Assembly (NCBI GenBank): GCA_943736015.1
Contig: OX031068.1
Location: forward strand, 26,110,296-26,174,295
Source: Tridacna crocea
Lineage: Eukaryota; Mollusca; Bivalvia; Cardiida; Cardiidae
Reading direction: 5' to 3'
Length of the DNA stretch: 64,000 nucleotides
This document shows, one piece after another, positions 11,801 to 26,800 of the stretch. The notes under the pieces were generated by a model. The model did no database searches, had not been told where the DNA came from, and saw only the letters and a program-made list of their open reading frames with translations. The position numbers and the translations under genes are program-made. Numbering within the stretch: position 1 is the first letter of the stretch; every line of letters starts with the position of its first letter.

Positions 11801-14800
11801 TGCCAATGCCACTGCAGATCAAGATGAGGCTGCACAAAACTTAAACATATTTTTATTATCTACAATGTTGGCTTTTCTTAAACTTCATAGACAAAAACAA
11901 TACTGAATTATAATTTACATGTTATTAACCCATTACCACACAATCCCTGCTTTTGACGACCTTGAGAAAGAAGCCTTTTGAAAACAGAGTGGGAAAAGGA
12001 GAAAATGCTGGTAACCAGCATTTTCTCCTTTTCCAACAATGTTTTCTACCCTTCACAAAACAAATTTCTAGTTTTCAGTCACTTTTGTTTTGTCATCTGC
12101 AAATGCTTCCGATTTGGACAAACCTAAATTTTATCGTTTGGTAATGAATTGATAGACTGAAGATGTCTGATGGGTTTGTTAGGAGCTACAATGTTTTATT
12201 ACCTACAGATAGCATGCAGCCTTGAACTGTATACCCATAGTGACACATCTGCAAAAGACAACCTCTGAACTATTATGAAGAACACAAAAATTGTTGTTCA
12301 ATGAATATACATTTTTTTTTCATTTGGCACAATGCTATACTTGATAATTGCACCATCTGTGATTTGCCCGTTTTCTATGTTTCAAACTGCTCTGTGATCT
12401 CAAAAGTCTAAAAATTAGTCATTTGGACAAAAAAGTTAAAAAAGATTAGGGTTAGGAAGATGTGGAATGCATTTACTACAGATTTAACCCTTTCCCAAAC
12501 GACAAACTTTTGGACTAAACCAAATTGAAAGCATTTGCAGATGACAATTCAACTCTTGCTGAAAAGTTGATTTCTGTCTATGATAGGGCCGAAAACGTTG
12601 TGGGAAAAGGAGAAAATGCTGGTTACCTGCATTTTCTCCTTTTCCCACAGTGTTTTCAAAAGGCTATTCCAGACCCATAAAAACCCGGGATTGTTTGTGA
12701 AAGGGTTAACATAATGGCCTGCAACATGCAGAGAGGGACATTTGGACATGTGTCTCATGTCGCCTTGATCAGCCTGCGCAGTCCACACAGGCTAATCTGA
12801 GGTGGCACTGGACAACTACATTAGATTTTGTCCTACAGTAGCCTTGCATGATACAGAAAATTACATATAAACAGAAAGTTTCATTCAGATGAGTCTGGGC
12901 GGACTGCCCAGGCTGATCTGAGACCACACTTTATGCAAACGTCCAAATGGCCCTGATGCAGCCCACATAACTATACTAAAGTCTTATTTTGGGATGAAGA
13001 ACAAATTTACACAGTAGTTTGTAAATTCTGCAACTTCCTTCTAAAATGTGAAAATTGTTCAATTAGGTTTAATAAGTGGGGAATTATTTTAGCAAAAGAC
13101 AACATCACTCACTATGAGCAACTTTTGGTTTTGTTGAATTATTTCCTGAACAGGTTTGCTGCAGAACAAAAAAATTGATTAGCAGAAAGTGAGAACTTAT
13201 TTTGCCTTTAACTCTTTACCAAAGGACAAAATTTTGGACTTGTACAAACTGAAAGGGCTTGCAGACATTAAAATAAATGTTACTTAGAAATTGAAATTTA
13301 ATTTGGGAAGGGTAGAAAACATTGTGGGAAAAGGAAAAAATGCTGGTTACCAGCATTTTCTCCTTTTCCTACAATGTTTTCAGAATCTTTCTTTTTCAAC
13401 GTCATTAAAAGTCGGGATTGTGTGGTAAAGTGTTAATTACATGTATGTTTTTGTTTGATGAAAATGCTTTTGAAGTCAAATCTTTACTCTAGTAGAGTAA
13501 ATGATCAATGACCTCCTGTGCTGGTATGACTGGTTATTAACCTTTTAGAATGAAATGATCGCATGTGTTTTAAATGTACTAACATGATTGGTTTTGTATT
13601 TTGCTAGGCTGCAGAGGAGGAAGCCAATAGAAAAAGAAGGGTAAAATATTTTATTTCCACACACAAAAAATATAATTATGTTTCTTTGGTAACATTTCGC
13701 AGCAGTGAAATTACAGCATTACCTCTAAAGTTTATTTACTTAAGCTGTTTTCAAAGAAGAGATCAAGGTATTATCATAGCCCTGTCATCGTCTATGTTGA
13801 TGTCTGCATCATTATTGTAGTGCCAGTACTTTGAAACTTTATACCTCTGTGATTACTGAAGACATTTACATCAAACATGAATTGTTATCCCTTTAATCCA
13901 TAGATACTCATTTCTACGCATTGCTTGTAGGACCCTTTGGAAAACATTGTGGCAAAAGGTGAAATTGCTCGTGACGAGCAATTTCACCTTTTGTCACAAT
14001 GTTTTCTATGCTCACAAAGGGTGTCATATACACATAAGAAATGGCTTTATCCTTGCTGTTATTTAGGGTCAATTAGAGATACCATAGAAATGCCTCAAGG
14101 GGTAAAGGGTTAACCCATTACCACATAATCCCTATTTTTACTCCCCTGAGAAAGAGGCCTTTAGAAAACATTGTAGGGAAAGGAGAAAATGCTGGTAACC
14201 AGCATTTTCTCCTTTTCCCACAATGTTTTCTGCCCTTCACAAAACAAATTTTAAATTTAAAGTCACTAATTTTGTCGTCTGCAAATGCTTTGAATTTGGA
14301 TCAGTCTAAAAATATTGTCGTTTGGTAAAGAGTTGAAAGAGAAACCCATACAACAACAGAAGGTATCCACCAAAGTGTTTTTGGCATAGTTATGCTCCTA
14401 ATCCACAGAGAATTCTGGAAATCAAGCAACTGCAACTGAGCTCTTGCACCTGAAAGATGTGCTCTGTTGTTCTGTCATTCTTCCAGCCCATTGTAAAACC
14501 ATTTTTTTTGTAAAAATGAGAAACCATTTTATGTATTTTGAAAACATAGTAAAAGAAAGAAAAACTTATTTGTGACTTCTTGCTATACTACATTGCTTTT
14601 CACTTCTATTCATACATTGCACATTCACTCTTTACTGGATGACAAAATTGCAGAGTGGTCCAAATCAAAAACATTAATTTTGCAGAAATTAATTGTTGCT
14701 CAAAACATTACTCATTACTGGAAGACAGAAATCATTATAGGAAAAGCAGAGAAAGCTGGTTATTAGCATTTTTTCCTTTTGGTGTTTTATTAAGCTTTCT

Positions 14801-17800
14801 TCCTCAGGTTTGTTCTTTGCATGAGCATGATTTTGAATTAAATAGGTTTAACCCTGTACCAGACGATGAAATTTTGGCACATTCCAAACTGAAAGCATTT
14901 TTGCAGAGGACAATTTCAATGTGGCTCGAATGGTGCAATTGTGTATTGATAGGGTAGAAAAAATTGTGGGAAAAGGAAAAAATACTGGTTACCAGCATTT
15001 TCTTCTTTTGCCACAATGTTTTCAAAAGGCTTCTTTCCAAGGGTTGTCAAAAGTTGTGTGTGGGAAAGGGTTAATGAAAAAGCCTTATGATGTGAAAAAC
15101 AAGTAGACCGTGTTTAAAGACACAGTGGTTTCATACCTCTGGAAAATTTACTGTGCTATGTTAGCTTGCACATTTCGCACATGCTGACCTGGGCAAAAGT
15201 TGTTGCTTTTGATATGGTTTTCGCATTTCAAAGAACTATATTATTTCTTGGTCCAATTTCTTTTTTTTTTCAAAATGGGTCTATACTCTGTGATGACTAT
15301 TTAGTTTAATGCAATTGAAAGCTGCTTATTTGTTTTAACCCTTTTCCAAATGATGAACTTTTGGATGAGACCAAATTGAAAGCATTTGCAGATGACAATT
15401 GAACTCTTGCTGAAAAGATTATTTCTGTCTATGATAGGGTAGAAAACATTGTGGGAAAAGGAGAAAATGCTGGTTACCATTCCAGACACGTAAAAACCAG
15501 GGATTGTTTGGGAAAGGGTTAAATGACTTATACATTCAAGATTCATTAAGGTCAAGCATGCAATTCGATCTCGGCTTTGTACTGCTAGATACATGTAGCA
15601 TTTGCTGGTTACCAGCATTTGCTGCATTACCCACAATATTTCTAGAATGCTTTTTTTCTAAGGGTTTTTAAAGCTGGGATTGTGTGGTAAAGGTTTAAGA
15701 TGTATTGACAATAAAGGAAAGTGAGTTGCCAACTCAGTGATGTAAATCAGCCTTTTAGATAATATGGAAAATTTGAAATGAGCTCACCTGAGCACAAAGT
15801 GCTCAAGGTGAGCCATTGTGATCAGTCAGTGTCCATCGTCTGTCAGTCCTTACGAGCCCGATGTTGTGGGGTTAGGGGTAGCTGTACATTTAGTCTGTAT
15901 GGGGTGCATTCTGTCCATCATGTAGGTATGGGATTAGGGTTAGGGCTAGTGGGGTTAAAAAAGGTGCTCTTGTGGGGTTGTTTGGGTTGCATTGAATAAA
16001 GAGCAATTCGACCTCACAAGGTCCATCTTGTAAGACCGTCTGTCCGTTCACATTTACAAAAAAACTTCTCCTAAACTAACAATCAGATTTCAATCGAATT
16101 TCACAGAAATGATCCCTAGATGATGCACTTTCAAAATACTTCAATGATTTGAATTCCATGAAGAACTCTGGTTGCCATGGCAACTGAGAGAAAAAAAATT
16201 AAAAATCTTCTCACCCAAAACTGTAAGAGCTTGAACTTTCATATGTGGCAAGTAGCATCATCTAGTGACCCTTTACTGAAATGCTTCACATGATGGCCCT
16301 AGTGTTAAAAATGGCCCTATGTTGTGGGTTCTCAGATTTCACATAGAGGTAAAGAAGGAAATCTTTAAAGATCTTCTTGTTCCAAACCGTAAGGGCTAGA
16401 GCTGTCATATATGGCATGAAGTATCATCTAGTGGCCCTCCACTAAAATACTTCAAATTATGGCTTTAGTGCAGAAATTGGCCCCATGTTGTGGGGTCTCA
16501 GATTTCACAGAGATAAAAAAGGAAATCTTAGAAAATCTTCTCGACCCAAACTATAAGGGCTAGAGCTTTCATGTTTGGCATGCACATCATCTAGTGGCCC
16601 TCTACCAAACTGCTTCAAATTATGGCCCTTGTGTGAAAATTAACCCTATGTTGTTAGTCTTGGATTTCACATAGAGACAAGGAAGGAAATCTTTAAAAAC
16701 CTTGTCACAAATGGTAATATCCATGATGTAAAGAATTAGCCCTATGTTGTGGGTCTCAGATTTCACATGGCGATAAAGAAGGAAATCTTTAAAGATCTCC
16801 TTATCCCAAACGGTAATGGCCAGAGCTTTCATATTTGGCATGTAGCATCATCTAGTGGCCTTCTACCAAAACATTTCAAATTATGGCCCTGGTGTGAAAG
16901 TTAGCCCTATGTTGTTGGTCTCAGATTTCACATAGGGATAAAGAGGGAAATCTTTAAAAATCTTCTGTGAGCACTCTAGAGACCACATTTTCTTGCTAAG
17001 CTGAATTGAAAATTGGTTAGAATGTCTGTCTTGGTATAAAATCTCACATGAGTCTGCATTTAATGCTTGTTCGGAATATAACTTTGTCATCTCTAGTCAG
17101 AACGACTTCAAAATTGGTATGCATGTTTGGTGCGATATCACCGTGTTCAAGAACAGTAACTCTTACCTAGCATGGATTTTGAGTAATTCCACTTTGATCT
17201 TCATTTTAATAGAATTTTTTGCTTGTCTAGAGTGGAATTTTGAAGTCTCAAGTCAAATTGTTTGTTGCTTTGTCTACCTTTTGCAACTATTACACCTCCT
17301 TTACAACTAGCGGTGGGATTGCATATCTTGCGACAATTTGCCGCTCTTGTTTCATCATCATTAGCCCTTGAACCTCAATATTTGGTAATTATAGTCTTTG
17401 TTGTAGACCTTTGATGATTAGTACTCAGGTGACCGATATAGGGCCATCATGGTCCTCTTCTTGAGGTGACATAGATCAAGATATGTGTTGAATTATTGTT
17501 CCCTGCATAGACTGATAGCACTCCATGTTGTTGAAATCAAGAATTACAGAGAAAACTGATTTATAATTACATGAAACAGTTATGTTTTGCAATATTTCCA
17601 TTATAAATGATTTTTGAAAACTTTATTGAATCTCAAAAACTACTGAAATAAAAGGATTAATAGTCTCGTATATTTTAATATTTTCCACATTTGCATAACA
17701 GTACATTATAGAATTGAATTTATTTTTTCTCATGCACAGATAAAAGAAGCAGAAGAAGAAAGGAAGGCTAGAATAAAGGAGGAACAAGAAAGAGCAAAAG

Positions 17801-20800
17801 AAATGGAGAGAGAACTTGAAAATGTTCCTGCCTGGAAACGCGAAATTATGATGAAACGAGGCGGAGCCATTAAAAATTGGGGTGATGAGAGAGAGGACAT
17901 TAATGAACAGGTTAAAAAATGAATGGAATGCCGCCAAACCATTGTGTGTGTTTGTGTCTGTTTGTTTTGATATGTTAAGTTTAACTTGTTACCTCCAGCA
18001 GATTTGGTTTTTTTTTGTCTTCTAGCAGACTATTTTTAGAAACCTTATAGCAAAAGGAAAAATTACTTGTAACAAGCAATTCTGCTGTTTGCTATATATT
18101 CTTTTTTTTGGTATTTATACTGTGAAACTTTAATTCTGTATGGTTTTCCCACATGTTACAAGGATGTTTTCAAAATTGTATGTTGCAAATTCTGTTTCTG
18201 GAGGTAGTGAGTCAGCAATTTGTTTTTGTTTGTTTGCATTTTGAAACAGAAGTCCTATTAGATGGGGGCATTTCTTTTTCTTTTGGGTAATGATCTCTTA
18301 TTATTTTACAACTTTGTCAAATATCTGCATTAGTTGAGGATGTTGTTGGAAAAGGAGATAGTTGCTTACCTGAAGTAGATAGTTTCTGGAAACATGGAGC
18401 AGAGAGCTTTTGACTTTGTGACATGGACAAGTCTAAAATTTGGTAAAGGGTAACTGAAACCCTGGTAGTCCATGTCCTGAAAACATAGGTCTCAGTAAAG
18501 AAAATAGAATTACATAGCATCTGAATTCAATGAACAGCCCCTTTTTTCTGGAGCTCTGATCCTTATGTTTAGATAGTTTGTGTGGTCTGTCCCCCTTCCT
18601 GTACTAAAATTGTGTTATTTTTGAAATGCACTATTAACCTTTTCCCAAACAATCCCTGGTTTTTATGGGTCAGGAATAGAAGCCTTTTGAAAACATTATG
18701 GGAAAAGGAGAAAATGCTGGTAACCAGCATTTTCTCCTTTTCCCACAAAGTTTTCTACCCTATCATATAGAAAAATCAACTTTTTAGCAATTTAAGTTAA
18801 TTTGTCAAGTGCAAAATGCTTTCAATTAAAATTTTGGTCTGGTCCAGAATTTGCCGTTTGGGAAGGGTTAAACCATACACCTTTGTGGTGCTTTATACCT
18901 GTATATAAGATAGACATCCTGGTAAGAACTAAGTATACAGTTATGACCATTTTAAAGCTGTGTTTGTTAACATACCTGGAAAAGAAGTGGACAATGTAAA
19001 TCCAAGATAAGATTGCATGTTCTGTGCATTCTGATCATGGTATATGGTGTCAAGATTAAGGATTCAAAGTTTATGCAGTATTTAACTCATTACCAAACAA
19101 CAATATTTTAGGCTTGTCCAAATCGAAAGCCATTGCAGATGACAAAATAAAAGTGACTGAAGATTTAAATTTGCTTTGTAAAGAGTAGAAAACATTGTGG
19201 GAAAAGGTGAAAATGCTGGAAACCAGCATTTTCTCCGTTTCCCACAATGCTTTCTTAAGGCTTCTTTCTCAGGGTCGTCAAAAGTAGGGATTGTGTGGTA
19301 AAGGATTAATAGGCCTCCAGCCGATCATACAAACTGGTACACAGTTGTTATGACAAACTATAAGCAATTAAATATGGGTTCAGCACAACAAGGATTGTAG
19401 ACAAGAAGTTGCGGACATGTCCGTTTTGAAAATGGTTGCAGACAACAAATTCAGCATGGCTTAAATCATTGTTTTTGTCTTTGAAGGGATTGAAAAACAT
19501 TGTGAAAAGTGCAGAACATTTCCTGGCATTGGCATTTTCTCCTTTTCCAACAGTGTTTTCAAAGGTTCCCTTTATCGTAGTCTATAAATCAGTGGATCGT
19601 TTAACCCTTTACCAAACAATCTCGACTTTTCACAACCCTGAAAGAGAAGGCTTCAGCAAAACATTGTGGGAAAAGGAGAAAATGCTAGTAACCAGCATTT
19701 TCTTCTTTTCCCACAATGTTTTCTAGCCCTCTGTAAACAGATTTTGATATTCAAGACAGGTAGATTTTGTCGTCTGTAAATGATTTCAATTCGTTGTATA
19801 GGAAAGGGTTGATAAAGATTCAATCTTTTGTTTACATTTGTTATGATATTAGTAGTATTTCCTTGTCTCTGTGTGTGATGAGATAGTATTTTTGTGTGTG
19901 ATTATTGTTGCATTTTTGACGGGCAAAACGGTAATTGCTTTTTGAAAGAGTAGAAAACCTAATGGAAAAGAAGGAAATTCTTGTTACCAGGATTTTCTTC
20001 TTTCCTCACCAGGTTTTTGTAAGGCTATTTCCACAGGGTAAAAATGAAAACAACCTTACATTATGTGGTAAAAAGTTAAAACGAATGCGAATCATTAGGC
20101 TAACAAAATGCTAGATAAAACTTGGATGCTAAAAGTGGACTTTACATAATATAGGAATAAAATTCCCTTTATTCGTGTCCAGCAAATACATTTTTTGCAT
20201 GAGGACTAAACAGATTAGGCCTTTGTTTATTTTCAATTTTACAGTCTTGTTGTACATGTTTAATTTTCAGTAATTATAGTAATTTAACTCATTACCAAAC
20301 GACAAAATTTTAGATTTTTCCATATCGAAAGCATTTGCAGACAACAAAATAAAAGTGATTGAAAATTTGAATATGTTTTGTGAAGGGTAGAAAACATTGT
20401 GGAAAAAGGAGGAAATGCTGGTCACCAGCATTTTCTCCTTTTCCCACCATGTTTTCTATAGGCCTCTTTTTTAGGGTCATCATAAGTAGGGATTGTGTGG
20501 TAATGGGTTAACCTTTTACTGAATAAGCCCATGGTTGAGGGATCTTGAGAAAAATGCTTTCAAAAACATTAAAGTGAAAGCAAAAACTACTTGTAACTAG
20601 TATCTTCTCCTTTTCCTACAATCTTTAGTTGTCTTTCTTAAAAACATAATTAGAGGAATTTTACTTTGTCATCTGCAAATGTTTTAAATTTTGACCTGTC
20701 TAAAATTTTGTCACTAGACAAAGAATCTTCAAATCATAGAGTACCAAGTTGTCACAAATGATATTGTGATAAAGGCAACAAAAATGAATTTTCAGACCTG

Positions 20801-23800
20801 TTTTGGCAAGAAAACCCATAAGAGCGGAAAATGTAGATCTATGAACATATATTTGTGAAGCCAGATCTTGATCTGTACTGTGACAAAAAGCAATTATCAT
20901 AGCAACAGATCTGTAAGGGGTTGAAGTACATGTATATTAGATGTGGTCTTGCAAAAGGGGAAAGGGATTTAATGCATCTTTTTGATGCATTGTTTCATGC
21001 AGGTCATGATATGATGGTCAGTCAAAAATAAATGAGCACTACCTAATAACTTTTTAAAACTACATAGTAAACAAATTACGTGCTTATAATCCCTCAAAGT
21101 AATCTCCCCTGGACTGGATGACAGAACTCCATCTCTTTTTTGCAACGCTTGGATGCCGGTTGCTAAGCTACCAAAGTTGATTCGTCGTACCTCCCTGTTC
21201 ACGGCACACTCAAGTTCATCCAAACTCTCGTAGCGTATTCCCCGTAAGGGCTCCTTCAGTTTTGGGAACAAATCAAAGTCAGGGGGGCTCAAGTCAGGGG
21301 AGTAGGGGGGATGATCAAGAACTTCCCACTGGTATGACTCCAGCAGCTCCTTGACAACGTTGGCTTTATGGGGTGACGCCTTATCGTGTAAAATTAGCGG
21401 CGTGCGGTCAATCATCTCCTGGCGCCTTCGGCGTATTGCTGGACAAAGTATTGTTCTGATATACATCTTATAGTACTCTTTATTCACAGTCTCATTAGTT
21501 GGTACCCTGTGTGCGGTCATTACTCACGAAAATCATATGCAAAGATCATCAACATTTTGGCACAGATCTGACTTCGACGGAATTTTACGGGTCTTTGGGA
21601 GTTTTAGGTATGCCATTCACTGCTTTGGCGCTTTAATTCAGGTTCAAAAGACCGAATCCATGTCTCATCAATTGCAACGATTCGTTTTAACATTTCATTG
21701 CCATCTTCACCATATCTTTTTAGAAGTTTACGGGCAATGTTTACACGTTGGTGTGTTTCACTTTCCGACAGCATGTGGGGCACCCATCGGGCCGCGATCT
21801 TTCTCATTTGCAGACGTTCTGTTAAAATTCAATGAACTGACCCATGACTTATGTCCAACTCATGAGCAATTTCATCAGATGAATATCTTCTGTCATCGTT
21901 CAGCAGTTTTGCAACATTTTCCACATTTTCACCGGTCGTTGCCGACAAAGGCCTTCCGCACAGGTGCTTGTTGCTAACTGTATTGCGCCCGTTGTTGAAT
22001 TGTCTTACCCATTGGGTGATAGAACAATATGGAAGTACAAACTCTGAACCTACTTCCTCGAGTGCTTTCTGAATTTCTATTGCGCTTTTACCCCGCCTAG
22101 CCTCAATCTTAATATATGTTACTTGTTCGTCCCGCATCAGCATGAACGCACCGTCCGCCATGACAGTTTTGTAATGACGTCATATTTACATGACATCATG
22201 TAACGTTTTTTTCCCATGCAAGTTTTGCACGAGACATTAATGAACAATCGTGCCAAGTTTTGTTAGCCTACGTAAAAAAATAAAAAAGTTATGAGGCAGT
22301 GATTAATTATTTTTGACTGACCCTCATATAGTTATGGATCCATTATATCCATTTTCTCTAACAAATGACTGAATACTGTGGCAGACTGGTCCTTAGACAT
22401 ACAGGAAATTAAACAAATGCAAAAATCTCTGGCCCAGGTCAGCCTGTGCAATCTGCTCAGGCAGATCAGGATTGGTACTCTTTGCAGGTGCATTCTTTAC
22501 CACACAAGAAAATTTTAGACTGGTCCAAATTGAAAGCATTTGCAGATGACAAAATAAAGGTGACTGAAAAATTGAAATTTGTTCTGGGAAGGGTAGAAAA
22601 CACGGTGGGAAAGGAGAAAATGCTGATTACCGGCATTTTCTTCTTTTCCCACGGTGTTTTCAAAAGGCTTCTTTCTCAGGGGCTCAAAAGTAGGGATTGT
22701 GTTGTAATGGGTTAAGCCCCTTTTTCACAGAGCATGCTCATAATTATGTTTATTATGTAAATCCACCTGTTTATAACCTCTTATTGTCAATGAATGAATC
22801 ATGTTAACTGTTAGCTCACCTGTTGAAATAAAATTGCTTGGCAGCATGTGAAATAAGGCAATCAGGTATGGGAAACCATGCTTTGTATTTGCATTAACCC
22901 TTTACCACACAATCCCAACTTTTAACCACCCTGAGAAAAAAGCTTTTTGAAAACAGTATGGGAAAAGAAGAAAATGCTGGTAACCAGCATTTTCTCCTTT
23001 TTCCACAACGTTTTCTACCCTTCCCAAATCAAATTTCAATTTTTCAGTCACATTTATTTTGTTGTCTGCAATTGCTTTCAATTTGTCCAATGGCAGAGTT
23101 AATTAACCTATTACCACACAATCCCTACTTTTGAGGACCCTAAGAAAAAAGCCTGTAGAAAACATTGTGGGAAAGGAGAAAATGCTGGTAAGCAGCATTT
23201 TCTCCTTTTCCCACTATATTTTCTACCCTTCACTAGACAAACTTTTAGTCACATGAATTTTGTCATCTGCAAATGCTTTCAATTTGGAAAAGCCTAAAAT
23301 ATTGATGTTTGGTAATGAGTTAACCATGGCTATTATTTGAAGAAAACTCAGGTACATTGTCATAGCTCTGTTCCTGTATGCATCTTTCTTGATGTCATGC
23401 TGTTTTCTTATATCTCTGTGTTTAACACTTTACCACACAATGCTGACTTTTGAAACCTCTTGAAAAGAGTGCCTTTTGAAAACATCATGGGAAAACCAGA
23501 AAATGTTGGTAACCAGCATTTTCTCCATTTCACACAATATTTTTTACTCTTCACAAAGCAAATTTCAAATTTTCAGTCATTTTCATTTTGTCTTCTGCAA
23601 ATGCTTTCGATTTGGGCAAGCCTAAAATATTGTTGTCTGGTAATAAGTTAATGAAGATATAAACCTCAAACATTGGTTACTTCTTAACTCTTTACCACAC
23701 AATCCCGATTTTTAACAACCCTGAGAAAGAGGCCTTTTGAAAACATTGTTTGGAAAGGAGAAAATGCTGGTAACTAGCATTTTCTCCTTTTCCTACATTA

Positions 23801-26800
23801 TTGTACCCTTTTCCCCAAAAATTTCACTTTTCTAATCACTTTTAATTTGTTGTCTGCTAATTCTTTTGATTTGGACAAATCTAAATTTTGTGGTTTGGTA
23901 AAGAGTTAATCTTTAAAGTGCCTTTCATGAAGATAGTTTACTATACTGCCAGTGTAGATCAAAATCAGACTGTACAAAACATGCAGTCTGATCTTTGACC
24001 AACGCTGTCAGCTTTCTTCGATATTGTAGATAAAGGCAAAATGGAAATTGCAATTATTTTGATTCTTCTTCTAGACTTGAAATACCTGCTAAGTTTATTT
24101 AGTTATCTCAGGGTCAGCTTTTATACAGAAACCCTACACAACAAGGGCAGGTAACCCTGAAATATTTTTGACACAGTTATGGCCTTTTGTGGACTGTGTT
24201 TGTTGACAAACAGTTTTTCACCGAAAAAAGCAACTGTGGCAGAGTATTTGCACGTGCATGACATGCTGCTGTTCCAGTTGTCGCAATGTTTTTTGACTAA
24301 TCAAAAGTGTTAGATTGTTTTTTGAACATATTTCCACATGACAAATTATAAAGTAAATGAAATATACAATGAAGTCTCGACTTCACATTCATATTATACT
24401 TCCTTAGAACCAGTAGATTGTTTTTAAAAGTATACATTAATTATTATGCATATTTCATATTATACTGATTTTTATGTGCAATAAGTCAAAATTTTGTAAA
24501 GTATTATAATAAAATGTATGTACATATTTTTTATAAAAAAGAAATTAATCTGAATTTTTACATATTTTCTTAAGAATTAATGTCCAGTTCTTATATGAAT
24601 CTCCTTCTTCTCGTGATTGCTCTCTGTCCCTGTTTTTTCTCCCTATCTGTCTTGAGATGGATGAATCAACCGACCAGGATTATGTGGTAAAGGGTTAAAG
24701 CTTTAACAGTTGATACCTGGACCTGGAGAAAAATGGCTTTTGAAAAAATCTTGGGAAAACAAGGAAATACTCTTAATTCAACATATTCTCTTCTTTTCAA
24801 GATTTTTCAGCCTTTTAATAACAAATTTCATTTTTTGCATCACTAAATGTTTTGTCTGAATGTACTTTTCATAAAGACATGATTGTGTTCTTTTTTGTTG
24901 ACTGTTCAAAGTTAACCCTGTACCAATAATTCTATGTTATAACAACCCAGAGGTCAACATTGTTTTAGTTGAATCATAATGGCCAGTGCAACTATCCATG
25001 CTTTCCTGGAGTTTCATTGACCAGTACATGTACCTTGCACAATGTTATCTGCAAGCTAAGGCTGCTTTTGCACAATATTATCCCCAAACCAATGGCTGCT
25101 TTTCCATATAACCATCAGTGAAAAAAAGGATTAGCTGTGAGAGAGGAATGAATCCTGTCTTCCTTAGGAAGAAATTGGTCAAACTTTGGATTTGAACGAG
25201 CTATTAAATTAGAATCTGATATGCCTTGTAAATATTTCTATACTGTCTAGTTGAAAATTATTAATTATTGTGTTCCCAAATATAAATTGTCAATGTGTAA
25301 TGTGCTATTCAATAAAATGTTCAGATACTTTTTAAACTAACCATATGTGTTGTTATGCCTTACTTACTTCCCCGCACCTTCCCTTCACCATGTTCACCCT
25401 GAAAGAGCCTTTCACAGTGTAAGTTTCTTTTCCCAACAATGTTAACTCTTTACCAATGGACTAAATTTTAATTTTAGACTTGTTAGAATTGGAAGCATTA
25501 TGCATACTACAAAATACAAATTGTGAGAATTTCCCATAACCCTTTCCCAAACGACAAATTTTAGACTCTTCCAAACTCAAGAGTTTGCAGACAACAATTT
25601 CAAATTTGATAAAAATGGCAGAAAGTTCTTCAAATGGGTAGGAAACACTGTGGGGAAAGAAGAAATTGCTCGTTACGAGCAATTGCTCCTCTCCCCACAG
25701 TGTTTTCAAAAGACTTGTACTGCAGACACGTGAAAACAAGGGCTTGTTTGGGAAAGTGTTAAGCCATTACCACAAAATCCCTTCTTTTTATGGCCATGAG
25801 AGAGAAGCCTTTAGAAAACATTGTGGGTAACCAGCATTTTCTCCTTTTCCCACAATGTCTTCTACCCTTCACAAAACAAATTTCAAATTTTCTATCGCTT
25901 TTATTTTGTCGTCTGCAAACGCTTTCGATTTGGACAAGCCTAAAATGTTGTCGTTTGGTAATGAGTTAAATAGGGAAGAAAATATTGTAGGAAAAGCCTG
26001 GTTACCAGCCTTTTCTCCTTTTCCAAGAATGTTTTTAAAATCAGTTTTCCTCAAGGTAGTTGCTTGATAATGAGTTAATAATGATTACACTGCACATCAA
26101 AAAAAAAAGCAGTCAGATCTCGGATCTACATTGCCTGCTAAGTACATATCATCAGTTTACTTCAAAAACCTCGTAACTACAGCTTGAAACATCGGTATAT
26201 TCTGGTTAAATACAGAAATGAAACTAGAATAGATCTGTGTAGTGTATTTTCTTTGACTGAAAATAACCATTTTGTTTTATGAAGTGCTCTGTGGGTTAAC
26301 TTTGTGACCAGTATATGACCCTTAGTATTTTTCTTATTTGTCCTCGTGCTTAACTCTTTACCACACAGTCCCAACTTATAATGACCCTGAATAAGAAACC
26401 TTTTGAAAGCATTATGGGAGAAGGACAAAATGCTAGTGACCACCATTTCCCCTTTTCCCACAATGTTTTCTACCCTTCCCAAACCAAATTCAATTTCTTT
26501 ATCACATTTAACTTTATTTTATTGTCTGCAAAATTATGCTTTCAATTTGGACCAGTCTAAAATTTTGTTGTTTGGTAAAGAGTTAACTTTGTTGCATGTG
26601 CATGTAATTGTAAAGTTCTCGACACAAAGAAGATAGTATGCGTGAGAAATAAATCTGTTACTGCTTTGCTGAAAAACATACTGCTGTTGTTACAGAACTA
26701 AATAGCAAATGCCAAATGTAGTATGGTATTACCCATCACCAGAATCCTGAGGTAAACGGCTTTTTTAAATAGTCATGGGAAAAGGAGAATTTGCTGGTAA

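Larger units (their letters stand above)
7507..13607 (+). other. Gene 1 intron 3
   Basis: Six kb rich in MITEs, with the candidate alternative exon at 9485 and a foldback element at 12715. 9602-10250 and 11370-11930 lack recognised genes; there is a short (CAGA)n run at 9947-9964 and part of a GTAGATCA-type palindrome near 11805. Confidence 0.6.
13641..17739 (+). other. Gene 1 intron 4
   Basis: MITE cluster to 15700, then the composite tandem repeat at 15779-17480. 17480-17739 is plain AT-rich sequence leading to the exon 5 acceptor. Confidence 0.6.

Noticed and set aside
16200-16970. CRISPR array
   Set aside because: Units of about 160 bp repeat head to tail without unique spacers, in a eukaryotic intron.
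17623-17937. 104-residue minus-strand open frame
   Set aside because: It is the antisense shadow of gene 1 exon 5, whose K/E-rich codons read as an F/S/L-rich peptide in reverse.
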